DNA of 64,000 bases, taken from contig CM057826.1 of assembly GCA_030068075.1 (NCBI GenBank), forward strand, positions 116,522,746 through 116,586,745, read 5' to 3'. The notes below the pieces were generated by a model. The model saw only the letters and a program-made list of their open reading frames with translations, had not been told where the DNA came from and ran no database searches. Origin of the DNA: Paguma larvata (lineage: Eukaryota > Chordata > Mammalia > Carnivora > Viverridae). A program made the translations under genes and the position numbers. This document shows, piece by piece, positions 1-11,840 of the stretch; positions within the stretch are counted from its first letter, which is position 1; every line of letters starts with the position of its first letter.

Positions 1-333
<333 letters not shown>

Positions 334-3300
334 TGAGCATGGGGAGCCCAGTCTGGGCGTAGAAGGGGTGAGGTCGCTCTGCTCCTAGTTCTGTTTGTCT
401 TGGGCTGAAGAACAGGTAAAGATGTTCTGAGGGTTCAGAAACTTCTTCACAATAGGCCCTGCATCAAGAGTAGGTTGCCCAGGCCTCTTCCTCCCATATT
501 AAAAAGCACGGACTTGGAGAATGAGGTCTTATGGGGCTGAAAGTGTATATTTGATGTAGGAAGTACAAAGAAAAGTCAAGAGTCCTTACTCAACTTCACA
601 AGTGGAAAAGATAGAGAAGGTTAGGCATCATTACCCTCAGGTGCAATAATAAAGAGGAGCAATCTATATAAACAGTCTTTGTCTGACAACTACCTTTACT
701 CCCCCACAACCCGCAGAGGGTTTAAGTGGATTAAGTTGAACCAGAACCTCTAAGAAGAATTATGGGGATAGGAAGACAGATGATCCAAGCATTAGTATGG
801 GGGAAGGATCAGTGGGTAAATTTCATTGGAGAGAAGCACACAGTGGCCAAGAGACTAGTCCATAGTCCAAGTGAAGGCAGAGCCAACCAACACTGTCCCT
901 CATGGGGGGGTGACCTGCACCATTGTGTCTGGTGAAGGTCCTTTGGGACTAGGAGTGATGACTCTTTTCCTAGGTTGAAGGGTGGGAATAACAGAAAAGG
1001 GAATCATCAAGGGTTTCTACTTTTGAGAGTGAAAGATGTGTTCCCTGGCTGCTGTGTTCTGTAGGTCTGTTTGATAAGCGCTTTAAGGTTATGGGATGAA
1101 TGGTATAGAGCATGCTAGCCCCCATAAACTTAGGTAGCAACCTTTGGGCCGGGACACTATTTCTGCCCATACTCTGAATTCCTAAAGGGAAATTCCCTTC
1201 TGAGGGCTCTTCTGTACAACCTCAGAACCTTCCCTAAATACGAGAATCCGTCATTTACAAGTCTTGGCATCCTCTGAGAACAGGCTCTCCAGTGCAAGGA
1301 TAGGTGGTTATGATGGGCTGAGAACTTCCTGGGATAGTGCATTTAGTCTCACAGATCAGTGTTTGGGTAGAGAGTGCAGCTCATGGTATTTATTTGGTTT
1401 AGTTTTTAGAGGTTCTTGTGACACTGTTGTCAACCCACCATATAAGGTGATGTGGTCTTACATTAGGCATTTCTAGCCAAAAGAAAGTACATTGCATCTC
1501 AGCTAAATGCCAACCTATATCAGACTGTTGGTGGGGAATCCCCTTTTTAAGCCTCTTCCTATGAAACTATACTAGAATCCCAGATGCTTCCTGTACACAA
1601 GCAGCCAAACATCAATGGCTTCCCTCTGCAGGGGAGGCCCCATTCTCTACTTCTTCCCAAGTAGGAAACCAGGACTCATAGGCAGAGGAAGCAGGGATTT
1701 TATTGGAGCATAACCATTCAGCAGCAGATCTAAATTATTCAAAATGCTTTTTCCAGGGTAAGAAGAAATAGGAGACTACTAGGAGATAGTGAGGCAGAGA
1801 ATTATATGGTTTTTAAATTAGTTCCATCCTGTAACCTAATCTTCCTGGGCTCTGGGTGTCTAGGAGAATCTCTCAGGGGAGACACTTCCAGTTACTCTGG
1901 TATACTGCTCAGACAGTCCATTCACGTCCTCTGAAGTGAACTGGCCTCACTAGCTGTAAAGGTTCTATCACAGTAGAGTGTGACCAGCATTAGACTAGGT
2001 AGAAATCAAAAGACCCAGAGTCAAGTCTAACTTGATGCTGTCTACCTTAGACAACCGTAGGGGACTCCATTTCTTCGTGAGTTAAGACTAAAATGGTCTC
2101 TTGGGTCCTTTCTGGCTGTAATATTCTTTTGTCCAATAACAGCAGGATTGAGAGAAAACAAAAGAGGTTGAACTCAGAGGGCCCCATTCTCAGACTATGA
2201 AATAGGCCCTGGTGGCTGCTGGTTTCCCTCACCAGCTCCTGCACTTAGCTGGTCCATTCCTTGCTTGGCCACCTCTGACTATCCCCTGTAGCCAATTGCT
2301 GTGAGCCAAAAAACTGAGGCCCTGTCAAGTAGATCTGCCTCACAGGCCTCCTCAGTCCCAGCTGTCCTGGCCCCCAAGACCCAGGCCTTTTTCCTCAGGA
2401 TTTAAAGGAATGTTTAAAAAAAATCTTCCGGTCTCTGGAGACCTGAGGGAGTGTATACTGAGTACAAAGTATACAAAGAACCATTGAGTTAGAAGAGGAG
2501 AGTTACTATCAGGGCCGGTTCATTACAAGTGACATGTAAACTGCAGTGATCTGCAGGGTGTGGGAGAACAATGGTGTGAGTGTCAAAGGGAAGAATCCAT
2601 GTGATTGTGTTACAGTGACTATTTCAGGCTGACGATTGAGTCAGCGTGTGGTTCTAATGAGTCAACTTTATCTCCATGTCTGAATTGTGGCCTCTTATAT
2701 ACAGGCCATCTGTTCCCTCGGATAAAATCAAGGGAAGAAATTCATCTTTCTTTTCCTTTTCTTCCCTCTAAGTTCCACGTACACTAATAGAACCTTAGAG
2801 TTGGGGGAGCCTCTAAAGCCCTGATTATTGAGCATCTGACTTCCTCCTGGATGAAAGCAATTAAGACCCAGCTAAGCTCTTGCTCTCCCAGAAATAGAGA
2901 GCTAGAGCTTTAGCCCCCTTTTGTGATTCCAAGTCCAGGGCCATTCCACTAAGCCTACTTAATGGACAGGAGAGGACAGTGGCCCATCTGTGAAGACCAG
3001 TAGTATTCTCTCCTACCTTCCAGCAGAGAGAACTGGACAGTGTACAGTTGCTTCAGGGAGTTTCCTGATGCCTACCTGTCTGTCGAAAGTTAGGAGTATT
3101 TCCTACATGACCACTTACTCTCCCTCTGCTTTTGTAAAAATAGGACAGGAATTATAATTAGTCAGGTTTTAGACAGTAATGAGTTCTTGAGGACAGTAAT
3201 GACGGTCTCATCTGTCCTAGTTTCCTCTCCCCCAAGGAAGCTTAACAAGAACACTTCCTCTTCAGTAGTAGTTTATAGTCCATCTTTTATAAATGTCTTT

Positions 3301-3612
3301 TTCCAAATCACTGACCTTTTTTTATTTCATCTGAACTAGCTTTACATCCGGTTGGTGGATTTTGCTGAGCTTTTATCCTAGCCCACCCGAACTTCTAGGA
3401 ATCTGGCTTCAGAGAGCTTTGACCAGTGTCTCAAGATTGTTCCCTTTTCTCCACAGGCCGTGAGACTATTCTGTTGTGAGTTAATAATCCCCCTTGATCT
3501 AATATAGTCAAATTGTGTATCTGCTTCTATGGCTACCTGTCAATAGTAAGGAAAGGAGAGGAAAGCCCACTTTTTCTGAATCGTTCAAACTATTGAGTAT
3601 AATTGTGGCCTT

Positions 3613-3670
3613 AAAGAAGGGAGTAGAAGAACTGAAGAATCCGACTTCTACTCCCTTCTTTTTCAGTTCT
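3613..3670. repeat. Compound inverted repeat
   Basis: A perfect 17-bp inverted repeat (arms 3613-3629 and 3645-3661, arm AAAGAAGGGAGTAGAAG) with a 15-nt spacer. A second inverted pair overlaps it: AGAACTGAA at 3628-3636 and TTCAGTTCT at 3662-3670. The second pair is shifted sideways, not nested inside the first. Confidence 0.9.
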
Positions 3671-3772
3671 GTTGATTCTCTTTCCAGTTCCAATAGGAGC
3701 TTTCTCATTTCTGACTCTCAACTTAGGGCATCCCTAGTGTACCTACTTTCCAGGCTTAAAAGGGAAGTTTTG

Positions 3773-3933
3773 AGAGCATCTGGGTGGCTTAGTCGGTTAA
3801 GCGTTCGTGACCTTGCAGTCTTTCAGGGCCCAGTTGTTGGGCCCTGTGCTGACAGCTCAGAGCCTAGAGCCTGCTTCAGATTCTATGTCTTCCTCTCTCA
3901 AAAATACTAAAAAAAAAAAAATTTTTTTTTTTT
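3773..3933 (+). mobile_element. CanSINE, + strand
   Basis: It has the tRNA-like head (ATCTGGGTGGCTTAGTCGG), the middle GACAGCTCAGAGCC and an A-rich tail that runs into a T tract. The insertion is flanked by a perfect 13-bp target-site duplication AAGGGAAGTTTTG at 3760-3772 and 3934-3946. Confidence 0.95.
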
Positions 3934-4904
3934 AAGGGAAGTTTTGGTCTTCTCCCCCCCCTACCATCCAACTCTGTTTTTGTGAAATCTGTAATGCATC
4001 AGAATCTTTTGGAATCTGGAAACCCTGCTTAATTAGATACAACTGGTATCAACTTAAAGGAAGAAACCAAAGAGAAATATATTTGTTAAGATAATGCCAC
4101 ACTAGCACTCTGACTTTACCCATATAGCCCAGGAGAGGTATCCCTGAAAATCCTCTGGGGTCTAGAGTCAAATTATTTCAACACAAACACATTCCTATTT
4201 TCTCAACTGGTAGAGAATAAATACACAGGAACACATAAGTGACATCAAGCCACTGCCTTTCTGGATAGGAGAAGTAGGGTCCTAGAGAAGGGAGTAATTC
4301 AGAAAGGAGCAGAAACTAAAGGGGGCTGAGGCTAAGAAATCTAAGGACATCCATGTAGACCTTCCTAGTCACACCCTCCCCCAGAGTCACTGCGGCAGGA
4401 GCACATGTTCATAATCACAGGAGTGTCTATGGGGGAATGCCTGGAGACTAGGTCACGTACCTTCCACATGGAACCAGAGGGTGAGCCCTTGTGCCTGTCA
4501 GTCAGGGCCTTCAGTCTTCTTTCTCCTCTTGTTAGACAGTCCACTGTACCCTTGGCAGGAGGAGTTGGAGGAGGAGACCTATACATTGGTAACCTTTGGG
4601 CATGCAGTGTGCTCCCTGACCTGGGGGTGGCGGCTGTTGTGTGAATACAGTGGTCCTGGCTCTCAGTTCTCCAGAGGCCGACAGCCCTGGTGAAGGGCTG
4701 GCCCCTCCCACCCTGTTTGCTTTCTGCCCTGCCTAAAGCTTTGTGCTGGTCTCAGTAAGCCTCAGGTGTCCTAGGCTCTTTGTTCATTCACTGCCTCCTC
4801 TGGACCTCTTCATTCAGGTGTGCGGGGCTCTTCAGCTGTCCTAGCCTCTGTAAGGCTGAGTGCTTTCTCCACTCATCTTTCCCATGACCCCGCAAAAGCT
4901 GGGT

Positions 4905-5140
4905 TTTCTTATATATAAATCAAATGCTTAGATTCACCCTTTTAAAGTCTACAATCCATGGTTTTAGTATTCACCACCCCAGAAAGAAACCCCATCCCCA
5001 CTGGCAGTCACTCAGCCCCTGGCAATCATGAATCTTTGTCTCTCTGGATGTGCCCATTCTAGACGTTTCAGAGAAATGGAATCATAGCACGTTTAGCCTT
5101 TGTGTCTGGCTTCTTTGACCCCAGGCAGTCAGCTCTTTGT
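4905..5140 (-). mobile_element. Old L1 (L1M-type) 3' end, antisense
   Basis: It reads through recognisable L1M landmarks in reverse: GCAGTCACTC, CCTGGCAATCATGAATC, TGGATGTGCCCATTCTAGAC, AAATGGAATCATAG and TGTCTGGCTTCTTTG. It is diverged, with no flanking duplication visible. Confidence 0.75.
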
Positions 5141-6028
5141 GTACGTGTTGTCTTTCTGTGCTATTCTGTAGGGCACGGGAAGAAGCAGAGAGCATGAGAT
5201 GGGCATGGTCCCCAGGAACTGCCTTTGTGTTGAATGAAGATACTGGGGCCATAAATCTGCATTCCATAAATTAATTCTCCAGCAGTGACAACAGAAACTC
5301 GTGCATTAATTGGTTCTTCTCTTTCTGTTTAAGATTAAAAACTGGAGGTCACAATCCCTTAGTGCACGGGACTGCGATTTCTTTGTAGGGGCCTATCATG
5401 GACTGCAGCTCTGCCTTCCCTAACATACCTTTCATTACCCACCCCCCTCCCACCCCAGCATACATACCTTGCAGGGCCCTTGGCATTTGTCTCACAGCTG
5501 CTACCCCTGAGGAGGTGGCAAAGAGCTGCGCGAGTGGGCATGGGGAGAGAAGGGGGGTACACATGGGAGTGTGACGCACACTTGGCATCAGTGCATCGCT
5601 GCTGCTCCGCTTCGCAGGAGTTGCGCCCGGCAGCCTAATGAAGGCCTTCCTGTGCTTGGACAGCCCTCCTCAGGTCTGACATGAAAATGGTTTTGGCCTA
5701 GGAGATTCCTAGAAACTTCCAAGAAAACGAAAAAATACTCTTTACTAAGCCTGAGTCTCTGTAATTCCAACAACTCTATGATGGTAACACAGATTTTGAG
5801 CACTTCATAAGTTTACCTAACAACCCAAATCACGTTTTTTTTCTGTCGAGCTATATTCGAGCCTTTGTACAGTTCTTGCACAGGAAAGCCTGCGCCACAC
5901 CCTCGCTGCACCTACCGAGTATATTCCACATATTTTTAGGTCTCTGCCCCTTTTTCTTTACCTTTCTGAACCAGACCGTGCAGCCCCATTTGCATGGCTT
6001 TGGGCTGAATGTCTGCTACAGAGTTTGA

Positions 6029-6244
<216 letters not shown>

Positions 6245-7925
6245 GCTGGGTCTTGTGGCCATAGCAGCTCCCTTCGTGGAGCCCCAGACTGTCTTGCCCT
6301 GCAGCATGTGCCTAAGGGGTCACGGGAATATTCCTCTGGGGTGGCTGCTCCCACTACCCTGACTCTGTCTTATTCTCTGGCCTGCTGCTCTCTGTCCATC
6401 ACACACCGCTTCGGCCGCCCAGAGGCCAGTAGGAAAGGGCCGTGTGGGGGAAGCCTGAGCTCAGGCCGCCCTGGCTGTCCTATTACCAAAGCAGGCTCCG
6501 TGTTTGCTGCCTTAACCCCGGCGGTCTTCTTTCTGTCACTCTGAGGCCTTGTCTCAGATGAGGCCCCACTTGCTTTCTCAACTCCTGCCTTTCCAGTAGG
6601 CTTTCACTTTGCTCTATCTTGCTGGGTTCGTGCTTTCTTTTGTGGTTTCTCTAGCCCTGAGAATAGCATGGGGCTTGTGAACCTTGCGGCTGTATCCCTC
6701 CTTTCATTGCTGTCACCTCTGCTCTTTCCTCTCCTGGTTACTGTTATTTATTATTAGTGGTGTGACACTGGGAGCCACACCCAGAGAAGTGGGGAGGCAA
6801 ACCCCACCCTCCCCAAAACTTACTGGGAAGGGCCTCCCACAACAAAAACTTGATCTGTTCCACGATGGCCTAGGCCAGCGCCTGTGGGCAGGCACGGTAT
6901 AGAGACATCGTGGGACCTGTCCCCAGCCTGCTGCCATGTTTTATGACCCTGCCTCTGTGAACCCTCTACGAACCTGCCCCAGGCTACTGAGCCATGGTCT
7001 CTCCTCACATCTTCCCCCGAGCTTTGGTGCATCTCCTCTGGAGTATGGGCTGTATTGTGACCATCCCAACGCCTCCCCCCTCTGTCTCCAAGGAAATGGG
7101 AGGTGGAGCCTCCTGGCTGAGAAATTGTTTTGCAAATGGATCTATTTTTATATGAGACTTTTTTTTAGGAAAATAACTATCCCTTCCCTCTTTCCCCTCC
7201 ATAATGTAAGAGGCTTTGATGGCAGGTCCTAGGGTCCCTGGGATTTCTCCCCACAGGCCTCAGTCCTGAACAAGACCCTGGATCTCCACCCTAAAGCCTT
7301 CTGGGCCCTGAGAGGCCAGTGCAGATTCTCTCTCCCATCATCCAGTTCTGGGGCAGGAGGAAGCACTTCTCCGATAGAGCTGGACCAGGCGTAAGAGTGG
7401 TGGGAGCTCTGAGACCACAGAGTTTTTATAAATTTAATATATTTATCAAGCCAAACGTGCAAATGCTAACTGGACACTGGGCTAGTGAGGAGTGTCACCA
7501 CACAGCGTCCCCCTGCTCCCTTGTGAACAGTGGGCAGGTGACTGTTCAGTGGCCCTGGCTCCAGGAAGCTTAGATTCTCTGGCTCAAGGTGACACTTTGC
7601 CCTCCTTTTGCTTTTAGCTTCCACCCCCAGGTAGGAGAGAGGATGACACTGCTCAGGCTTGATCCAGAATTAAAGCTGTTGGAGCAAAGTGGGGAACTTA
7701 GGAGACCTGAGGCTTCCTGCAGGAAGGCCTTCAGGCCAGGAACAGAAGTTCTGTTTGCTACAGCTGCCTGTGTGTGAAGGGGCAACAGCAGCTCCTTTGA
7801 GCTCTTCCCAGGAAGGGGGGGGTGGTCCCCTCCTCTTCCCTGCTGACATCTGGGGCTTTGACCCTTTCTTTTTTAATCTACTTTTGCTAAGATGCATTTA
7901 ATAAAAAATAAAAAAAGACAAAATG
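6245..7925 (+). other. DIAPH1: DIAPH1 3' UTR
   Basis: About 1.65 kb runs from the stop codon to the first poly(A) signals. This fits the 3' UTR length I expect for mammalian DIAPH1 mRNA. No transposon is obvious inside it. Several open frames on both strands look accidental. Confidence 0.8.
7900..7912 (+). terminator. DIAPH1: DIAPH1 poly(A) signals (proximal pair)
   Basis: Two overlapping AATAAA hexamers at 7900-7905 and 7907-7912 in an A-rich stretch after a T-rich run. Cleavage probably follows within about 30 nt. Confidence 0.75.
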
Positions 7926-8000
7926 CAAACCTGTTTCCCTTGCCTCTTGGGCTTCGGGGATGTCATCACCTCCAGTTTGGTGGGTTTGTTTCCAACTGTT

Positions 8001-8006
8001 AATAAA
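8001..8006 (+). terminator. DIAPH1: Possible distal DIAPH1 poly(A) signal
   Basis: AATAAA preceded by CAACTGTT and followed by GT/T-rich sequence. This may serve as an alternative end about 100 nt beyond the first pair. Confidence 0.55.
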
Positions 8007-10055
8007 GCATTGAAACAGTACTACCTTACCTCCTCCTTTGTGAGTTTAAGCTATTTTCCAAATCCCTGGTTGATTGACCCACTCATTGTCAAAAACCTTA
8101 AGGTGCCTAACGTGCCACACACACACCATGCTTAGGCTTCTGCCCTTGCATTTGCCCGTCCTAAAGGAATAGGGCCCCATTTCTGGTTCTCCCCACCCTG
8201 CCATCCCTTCCACATTGCTGCCTAGTGGTTTGGAACCCTTGAACTGAGCTCTAGCTCCCCACCTCCTCATATCCCCACATGTCATGAACTACTAGGTTCT
8301 GGCTGTACCTGTGCCTCTTTTGCTGAGGGAAGATTCTCCCATCTTCAAGTGTTCCCCCCCCCCCCTTTGGTGGCCACAGACCACATTAGAGATCAGAAGA
8401 ACTTCTGCGGGGGGGGGGGGGGTCACAGAAACCTGAACCTGCCAGCAAAGGTCAGAAGCCAGAGGTCATGCTCCAAGTGACTTGCTGCTCAGAACCATAC
8501 TTGAGCATGCTGCATACACTGTAACCTACACAAAGGAACCTTACACAAGCTATAAACCCAGAATAGACAAGGAGGGGTGTGAAGAGGACCACAAACCCAT
8601 TCTGGCAGGCTCTAGAACTGGAAACAAAAGCCTTTTAAATAACCCTGGAGCCTGGGCAGCTGCCGCCCCAATATGGCTGGGGATGTGGGGGTGAGCTGCC
8701 TGCCTCCTCTCTCCCCCACCAGAAGCCACGCGTTTCTGTTTCAGAGCTTTACAGGCGCACATACCAATTAGGGGACCAACCACAGCTGCTCTCACACACT
8801 GCCAATCTACTGCTGTGCCTGGAATAGAACCCAGGCACCCAGCACCCCGCCCTCTACAGCCCGGCTCCCAGAAACAAAACCCCGCATCCATCTCAGAAGC
8901 CGTGCACACCACCCTTCCTCCCACGCTAGAAGGTCGCCTCCAGATGCTTAGTTGGAAGGCTTGGTTTCCATGACGACAGACTTCAGGAGCTGGCAAAACA
9001 TGTGACCGGGCTCTGAGAGGCTGCGCAGAGGAAGCCCAGAGACAGCCTCCTTCCACCCTGCAGTTACGCATGCCCTCCCTGACCCGCCAGATAACCCCAG
9101 TGGGTCTGTGTTTCTGTCCTTCTCTGCGCCCTGTCCTCTCCTCTGTACTTCCTGCAGAGGACAACATGGAATCCCACTGTGTTCCAAGGAGGCAGGCTGA
9201 GGAAGAGGGGAAGGGAGGAGGACTAAGTGAGCAGTGAATGGAAAAGCCAAGGAGAGGGAGATGAACGAGGGAAGATGATCTGGGTCTGCGGGCCATCTCA
9301 TATCCTGTATACTCTTCAATCCCCTTGACACAGGGCACCCCACCCCCACCCCGACCCCCACCCCCCAGCAACAAAGGGATGAACTTTCCACTTAACTGGG
9401 CTTTGCTGCAGAGTGTGGGAAGGTGACTTCCGGACGATAAACCGAGGCCCAGGCTATATATATAGCCTGCCCTCTCTCGCAGTGTTCCCAAAACCACTAG
9501 GCAGCAGGGGTGGAGGGGAGTGGGCAAAGGAGAACCCACCCTCCTTGGGAGAAGCCCACAAGGGCACTCTGGGGTGTTAATTTTAGCCAGGAAGAGGCGG
9601 AAACTCAGGAAATGTCCACCCTCCGATTTCCAGCTCTGTAGCTGGTAGTGGTGCCAACACACTCCCGCCCCCGCTCTGGAGTCTCCTCTTCTGGGGGAAG
9701 GTTGGCACTAAGAACCTTAAGGGAGAGCCACAAGCATACAATTGCACACTAACTGCACACCGACACGCAGCACTCCGAGATCCCCCCCTCCACAACAGAC
9801 CCATAAGCCGGTTACACCCAACGGTATACCGATCCACAAGCACGATTACAGTCGATTGTACAGTTACATACAGAGAACAGTACTGCAAGCACACACAGCC
9901 ACATCTGTCTGTCACACACAGTCTCAAGGGCAGCGACAGAAAACCAAGACACAAACACAACAAAAGCCTCGCGATCCCGCCCTTCTTCTGGCATACACCT
10001 CTTAACTCAGCACTTCATCCACACATGCCAGGAGCCTCCATCTCTTACAGAGAAC
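8007..10055. other. Intergenic gap between convergent DIAPH1 and PCDHG 3' ends
   Basis: About 2 kb with no supported gene. It contains a C12 tract (8354-8365) and a G14 tract (8409-8422), a G-rich tract on the - strand (9333-9368), an ETS-type ACTTCCGG (9427-9434) and an 18-bp palindrome (9451-9468). A 370-codon open frame on the - strand at 8550-9662 resembles no family and looks accidental. Confidence 0.7.
9451..9468. promoter_or_regulatory. 18-bp palindrome with MEF2-type core
   Basis: AGGCTATATATATAGCCT is a perfect palindrome. Its centre CTATATATAG fits the MEF2 consensus YTAWWWWTAR and could also act as a TATA element. Function is inferred from the motif only. Confidence 0.4.
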
Positions 10056-10079
10056 CGTTCAACCTTTCAGAAGAAACCT

Positions 10080-10085
10080 TTTAAT
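10080..10085 (-). terminator. PCDHG constant region: PCDHG poly(A) signal ATTAAA
   Basis: On the - strand, ATATTTATATGG is followed by a T-rich/A-rich run and ATTAAAAGG. The common variant signal ATTAAA is the last plausible one after the constant stop codon, placing the gamma transcript end near 10055-10065. Confidence 0.7.
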
Positions 10086-10521
10086 TTTTTTTTCAAAGAA
10101 AAAAAAGCCATATAAATATTAGAGTATAAAACTTGCGTGAGACACAGGAAGGGGAGAGGGTGGGGAGCTACGTGACTATGCGAAGAGAAGCACTTATAGG
10201 AGTCAGTACAGGGGACGGGGTCGCCGCAGCGCATGGACACAGCACAAAACACAGCACGGGCCGCCGCAGGTGGATTCAAGGACAGACGGCTGTGCGGAGC
10301 CCTCCGCCCACCCACCGTTACCGTTACGGAAAAGCACACCGCACTACACTATTGGCTATTCTACACCAGCCGAAAGAGGGAAGGGGCTCTACACTACTGG
10401 GGTGGGGTTCTTGCCCAGCCTCGCTGGAGGTACGGGACTGGGGGAAGGGGTAGGCAGAAGGGGGTGGGCAGAGGAGGGTCTATGCACAAGGAGGCACTGG
10501 GGGACTTTAACCAGGCTCTGG

Positions 10522-10535
10522 CCACTAGAGGGCAG
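10522..10535 (+). promoter_or_regulatory. CTCF-type motif in PCDHG 3' UTR
   Basis: CCACTAGAGGGCAG matches the core CTCF consensus CCASYAGRKGGCRS at every position and is preceded by the favourable CTCTGG. It lies on the strand opposite to PCDHG transcription, so it is convergent with promoter motifs that read along the genes. Confidence 0.7.
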
Positions 10536-11840
10536 ACTGGGGGGCCTGGGCATTGGCCTTAAGGGAGAAGAAATGGCACCTGGCAAGATGAAGGAACAGA
10601 GGCTGGGGGAGGGCAGGGGCCCTGTGGAGAAGCCCCGGATCCTAGGCTGAGACTTTCTGTCCACTTGGTCCCTGCTCTCCATGCCTCCACAACCCAGGGA
10701 CCAAGAACGGCCTAGCTGGCCCTGCCTCGCTGCTTAGGGCCGCACACATTCTTCTACCTGTGGCACCTCTGGAGTACCCAGCACCCACAGAGGGCCCTCT
10801 GACCTCTCCAGGGGACCTGGTCCCAAACATCCTCAGACCTTCCTTTGACCGTAATGCCAGTTTAAATCCATTGGTGCTAATAGCTCAACCCAAAGCTCAC
10901 TGCCGGAGGTGAGTGAGCCTTGAACGTGGTAAATGAGGGTCCAGCCTGGTACTTGGTTTATGGCTGCAATTGGGGATCCGGCCAGTACCCTGGGGGACAG
11001 AGCCTTCTGCAAGATCCTGATAACTGGCAAGTCAAGATCTATCCATCCCCTATATCCACACCCTTCCCTTCTTTATCTTACCACCCCATACTGTCTTGGA
11101 ACATGCAATGGAGTCTCTTGTTTGGAGAGGGGGAAGTCACAGCATGCAGCGGGAACATCAAACAATGAAAAACAGAACAAAAGACTGGTCCCAAGGGCGC
11201 TGGGAAGAGGCACGATAGCAAAGTGCCCTCCCTAAATCCAGCAAGCATCAGTACCATGGCAATGGTGACCATGTCTCCCAAAACTTGAGCTTGGTTCTGG
11301 AAGGAAATGAAGAGACTGGCACCAAACCATGCTTTGGGGGCAGTCTGAGAACTGGAGCGGCCAAGAGGTTACGACGCCCTTCCAACTCCTCAGAACTATG
11401 AGCCTTTTTAGGTCACCAGGTACCTCAACACCCCAACCACCTTATTCAAGAAAGAGGAGCTGCTGAGGGGGTGGGTTGGACAGGAGGGAGGCAGGGAACT
11501 GTGGATGGGCCTGACTGAATTTGGAAGATGGCAAAGTTCAGCTGTAAGTAAAGGGGGGTGTGATAAATGGTGTCTACACTAACCCCACTACCCCCATGGG
11601 CACAGCAATTGACTGGATGGGGGTTCCCAGCAGAACTCCCTTTTGCATATTCAATCCCTTGGGGGCAGAGAAGGGGGTGTTGACTGGGCACTTGTTTCTG
11701 TTTCTCAAAGGGAGCATGGCCTGGACCCCTAACAGTATCTGGGGGTGAGCCCTGAAAATGTGAGGCCTGGGTACAGGTACGGAGAGACTGGGCTGGTTGG
11801 GGAGGGAAGTTGCCCCGTGGCTCTTGGCCTGGCCTCCATG

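Larger units (their letters stand above)
10056..11840 (-). other. PCDHG constant region: Shared PCDHG 3' UTR
   Basis: About 1.78 kb from the stop codon of constant exon 3 to the ATTAAA signal at 10080-10085. It is common to all gamma-protocadherin mRNAs and is mostly G/C-rich on the sense strand. It contains a canonical CTCF motif on the opposite strand (10522-10535) and a G-rich + strand tract (10434-10470). No transposon is evident. Confidence 0.8.

Noticed and set aside
3782..3810. tRNA gene suggested by the GGTGGCTTAGTCGGTTAAGCG head
   Set aside because: This is the tRNA-derived head of a CanSINE; it cannot fold into a full tRNA and is followed by the SINE body. The same holds for all other copies.
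3515..3910. 131-codon + strand frame in the DIAPH1 intron
   Set aside because: Its second half is a CanSINE and its first half spans the inverted repeat; no coding signature.
8550..9662. 370-codon open frame on the - strand between the two genes
   Set aside because: No family resemblance, no domain, low-complexity Gly/Arg/Ser composition from G/C-rich DNA, and a position just past the PCDHG poly(A) signal. A long chance frame is likely in such sequence.
10205..10230. REST/RE1 site in the PCDHG 3' UTR (CTGTGTCCATGCGCTG on - strand)
   Set aside because: It needs an inserted base and several mismatches to fit the RE1 consensus.
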